DNA from: Lujinxingia litoralis | GTDB lineage: Bacteria > Myxococcota_A > Bradymonadia > Bradymonadales > Bradymonadaceae | Assembly (NCBI RefSeq): GCF_003260125.1 | Contig: NZ_QHKO01000004.1 | Location: 350,780 to 414,779, forward strand | Direction: 5' to 3' | Length of the DNA: 64,000 nt | Shown: positions 62,409-64,000 of the stretch, piece after piece | How the letters are laid out: every line of letters starts with the position of its first letter | Numbering within the stretch: the first letter of the stretch is position 1 | Translations under genes and position numbers: made by a program | The notes under the pieces: generated by a model | What the model saw: the letters and a program-made list of their open reading frames with translations, nothing else | Told to the model about the DNA's origin: nothing | Database searches by the model: none

Positions 62409-64000
62409 ATGGTCGTCCGACACGCTGCGCTCAAAACATTAGGGTTCGCTATCACCGGTGCGTGGTTGCTCGCCGGATGCTCGTCCGAGCCGGAGGACGA
62501 CCCAGTCTCTGAGGAGAGAACACCACCGATGCTGGAATGCGAAGCGCTCGGCTACCCCTGCAGCCTGGCTGAAGAGGGTGTTGAGCGGCGAGCGCAAAGC
62601 GAGGCCATTGGCCACCAGATCATCGAGAGGCAGCGCGAGGGACAGTCCACTCAGGAGATCCTCGATTGGCTCGTGGACGAGGTCGATGTCGCTGAGGCGG
62701 TGGCTGGCCCGACTAGCCTCTGGTTTCGACTCCCGGAGGGACGCCGTACCTGGGTGATGAATTCGCTCCACAATCCAACGGCCATCCGAGCATTACCTGA
62801 TTCGGAAGAAACTCTGGAGATGTCCCTCTCTCAGGCCCGCCAGAGCTTGTTGAGTGATCGGGAAGACGTGGTCCATCGCGATCGGATGGCCCCCTATCCC
62901 AAACGGGCGCGTATCGTATCGCCTTATGGGCTGGCTTCTGCCCAGCCTGCCGTTGACGTGCTCAAACAGCTCGAAGACTACGAGGTCGTGGAGTATCTGG
63001 TGGGCCCTCAACCTTCTCTGCAAAATTTTCTGGGATGGAGCCGGTACGACCTGATCCAGGTTTCGACGCATGGAGACGTCATTTGTGTGGGGGAGGACGG
63101 CGTGTTGGTGGGGCGCCTTGACCAACGCGAGGTGGTAGTAGGAGGTTTCGGCGAGGATGACGACGATATCTCTTTGGCCGACGCCCGGTGCTCTGCCATC
63201 ATTTCTACGGGGCTGCGTCTCAATGAGCCCCCGGATTTGCAATGGGAAGTCGTATCCGGTGGCGAGCACGCCCCGACACTCACGCTCCACGGGATGAAGG
63301 CGAGATTTCAATCCGATGTAGCTTCAAGGTTCACCCTTGAGGCAAAACTCACCGACGCCTCCGGGCCTTGCATGACCGTGGAGCGGCGCGTCTGGGTCGC
63401 GGAGACACGACCTTCGATCATGGAGGAGGGCGATCTGTGGACGAGACCCGGCGTGCCCATCACCCTGAGCATTCCGGGTATCACGCCGCCTTTAGCTACG
63501 GCGCCCCGAGACGACATTAAGTCCTTACCCGGGGTAGAAATTGCGCTGATTCCACCAGGGTTAGGAGGCGAATCCAACTGTCTCGCTGAGGATAAATGCG
63601 CGACCGACCGAGTCGTGATGCTGACCCCGGACTTCTTTCGCCAGCAGTATCCCCAGGGCACGTTGGAGAATAAGTTCATCTTCTTTTCGGGCTGCAAAAC
63701 CTTTCGACATCAAGGAGGGTTCGCCTTTCCCTTTGCCGACGGAAACAACACGGTTCTCGGGTACGACGACTTTGCCTCGACCAATTCAGGGGTCGAGATC
63801 TCAACCAGGCTCTACGCAGCGCTAGGAACAGAGGGTCTTCCCTCCTCGGTGGCCGTGGACCGAGCCCAGAATGGGCCGGATCGTGCGCTTTATTGCGTGA
63901 ATGCTGACGGTACCGAAGAGTACACAAATACCACGTTGTTAGCCGCCGGAGGCACCGATCAACGCATTCGCGAGATCGTCAAACTGCACGATGCCCACAC
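62409..64000 (+). CDS. Lipoprotein with caspase/CHAT-like motifs (partial, runs off the window)
   Basis: An open frame of 530 codons without a stop to the window end. The ATG at 62409 follows AGAGGA and starts a signal peptide ending in LLAGCSSEPED, a good lipobox. The mature chain has YDLIQVSTHGD (His at about 221) and FIFFSGCKTFRHQGG (Cys at about 429), followed by NTVLGYDDFASTNSGVEIST. This resembles the His and Cys catalytic stretches of CHAT, gingipain or clostripain-like caspase-fold proteins, with a beta-rich insertion between. The 208-residue spacing is long for these families, so the assignment is tentative. Lower G+C than most neighbours. Confidence 0.6.
   Translation, partial: MVVRHAALKTLGFAITGAWLLAGCSSEPEDDPVSEERTPPMLECEALGYPCSLAEEGVERRAQSEAIGHQIIERQREGQSTQEILDWLVDEVDVAEAVAGPTSLWFRLPEGRRTWVMNSLHNPTAIRALPDSEETLEMSLSQARQSLLSDREDVVHRDRMAPYPKRARIVSPYGLASAQPAVDVLKQLEDYEVVEYLVGPQPSLQNFLGWSRYDLIQVSTHGDVICVGEDGVLVGRLDQREVVVGGFGEDDDDISLADARCSAIISTGLRLNEPPDLQWEVVSGGEHAPTLTLHGMKARFQSDVASRFTLEAKLTDASGPCMTVERRVWVAETRPSIMEEGDLWTRPGVPITLSIPGITPPLATAPRDDIKSLPGVEIALIPPGLGGESNCLAEDKCATDRVVMLTPDFFRQQYPQGTLENKFIFFSGCKTFRHQGGFAFPFADGNNTVLGYDDFASTNSGVEISTRLYAALGTEGLPSSVAVDRAQNGPDRALYCVNADGTEEYTNTTLLAAGGTDQRIREIVKLHDAH

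Overview
This is a dense, high-GC (roughly two-thirds G+C by eye) bacterial chromosomal window with Shine-Dalgarno-led genes on both strands, many overlapping starts and stops, and long perfect hairpin terminators between convergent genes. The gene mix points to a Gram-negative deltaproteobacterial or myxobacteria-like predator lineage. Relevant features are many aspartate-rich lipoproteins, a Ser/Thr kinase-AAA-TPR protein, a Bat-type DUF58/BatA pair, a HutF deiminase, a CHASE hybrid kinase, a 7TM-DISM diguanylate cyclase and an outer-membrane barrel. Bradymonadales (Bradymonadia) is my best guess, but that is inference from gene content and style, not a database match. I see no rRNA, tRNA, CRISPR array, transposase or prophage.

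Left part (1-9.9 kb): the end of a probable MoxR ATPase gene, then DUF58 and BatA-like proteins (Bat operon). A glutamate-rich anchored protein, a DUF4397 lipoprotein, a GT51 peptidoglycan transglycosylase with a very large N-terminal region and a small unknown protein follow.

9.9-28.6 kb: a large PknK-like kinase/ATPase, then an overlapping minus-strand set (DEDDh exonuclease, membrane protein, DinG/XPD helicase). HutF, ClpB, a neutral-ceramidase-like lipoprotein, a DUF4442 hotdog protein, a MATE exporter and an FMN-dependent glutamate-synthase-family protein follow.

28.8-50.5 kb: mostly small housekeeping or orphan genes. These include lipoproteins, a MaoC hydratase coupled to a 633-residue orphan, a TIGR01777 epimerase, a membrane diguanylate cyclase, PrxQ-type peroxiredoxin, a cysteine hydrolase, methionine aminopeptidase, a cupin, GlnRS fused to a YqeY domain, a DUF362 Tat protein and a DUF2505 protein.

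50.6-60.4 kb: the most interesting block. A response-regulator receiver domain is fused to a complete glutamate dehydrogenase, and its stop overlaps the start of a CHASE-HisKA-HATPase-REC-REC-HPt hybrid kinase. Together they encode every element of a phosphorelay whose output would be a metabolic enzyme rather than DNA binding. A LuxR-type regulator diverges from this operon, and a paralogous LuxR regulator lies about 3.5 kb away.

Right end (60.5-64 kb): one small membrane protein, about 1.6 kb of poorly coding, probably decayed DNA with a Cys-rich remnant and an imperfect 42-nt direct repeat, then a lipoprotein with caspase/CHAT-like His and Cys motifs that runs off the window.
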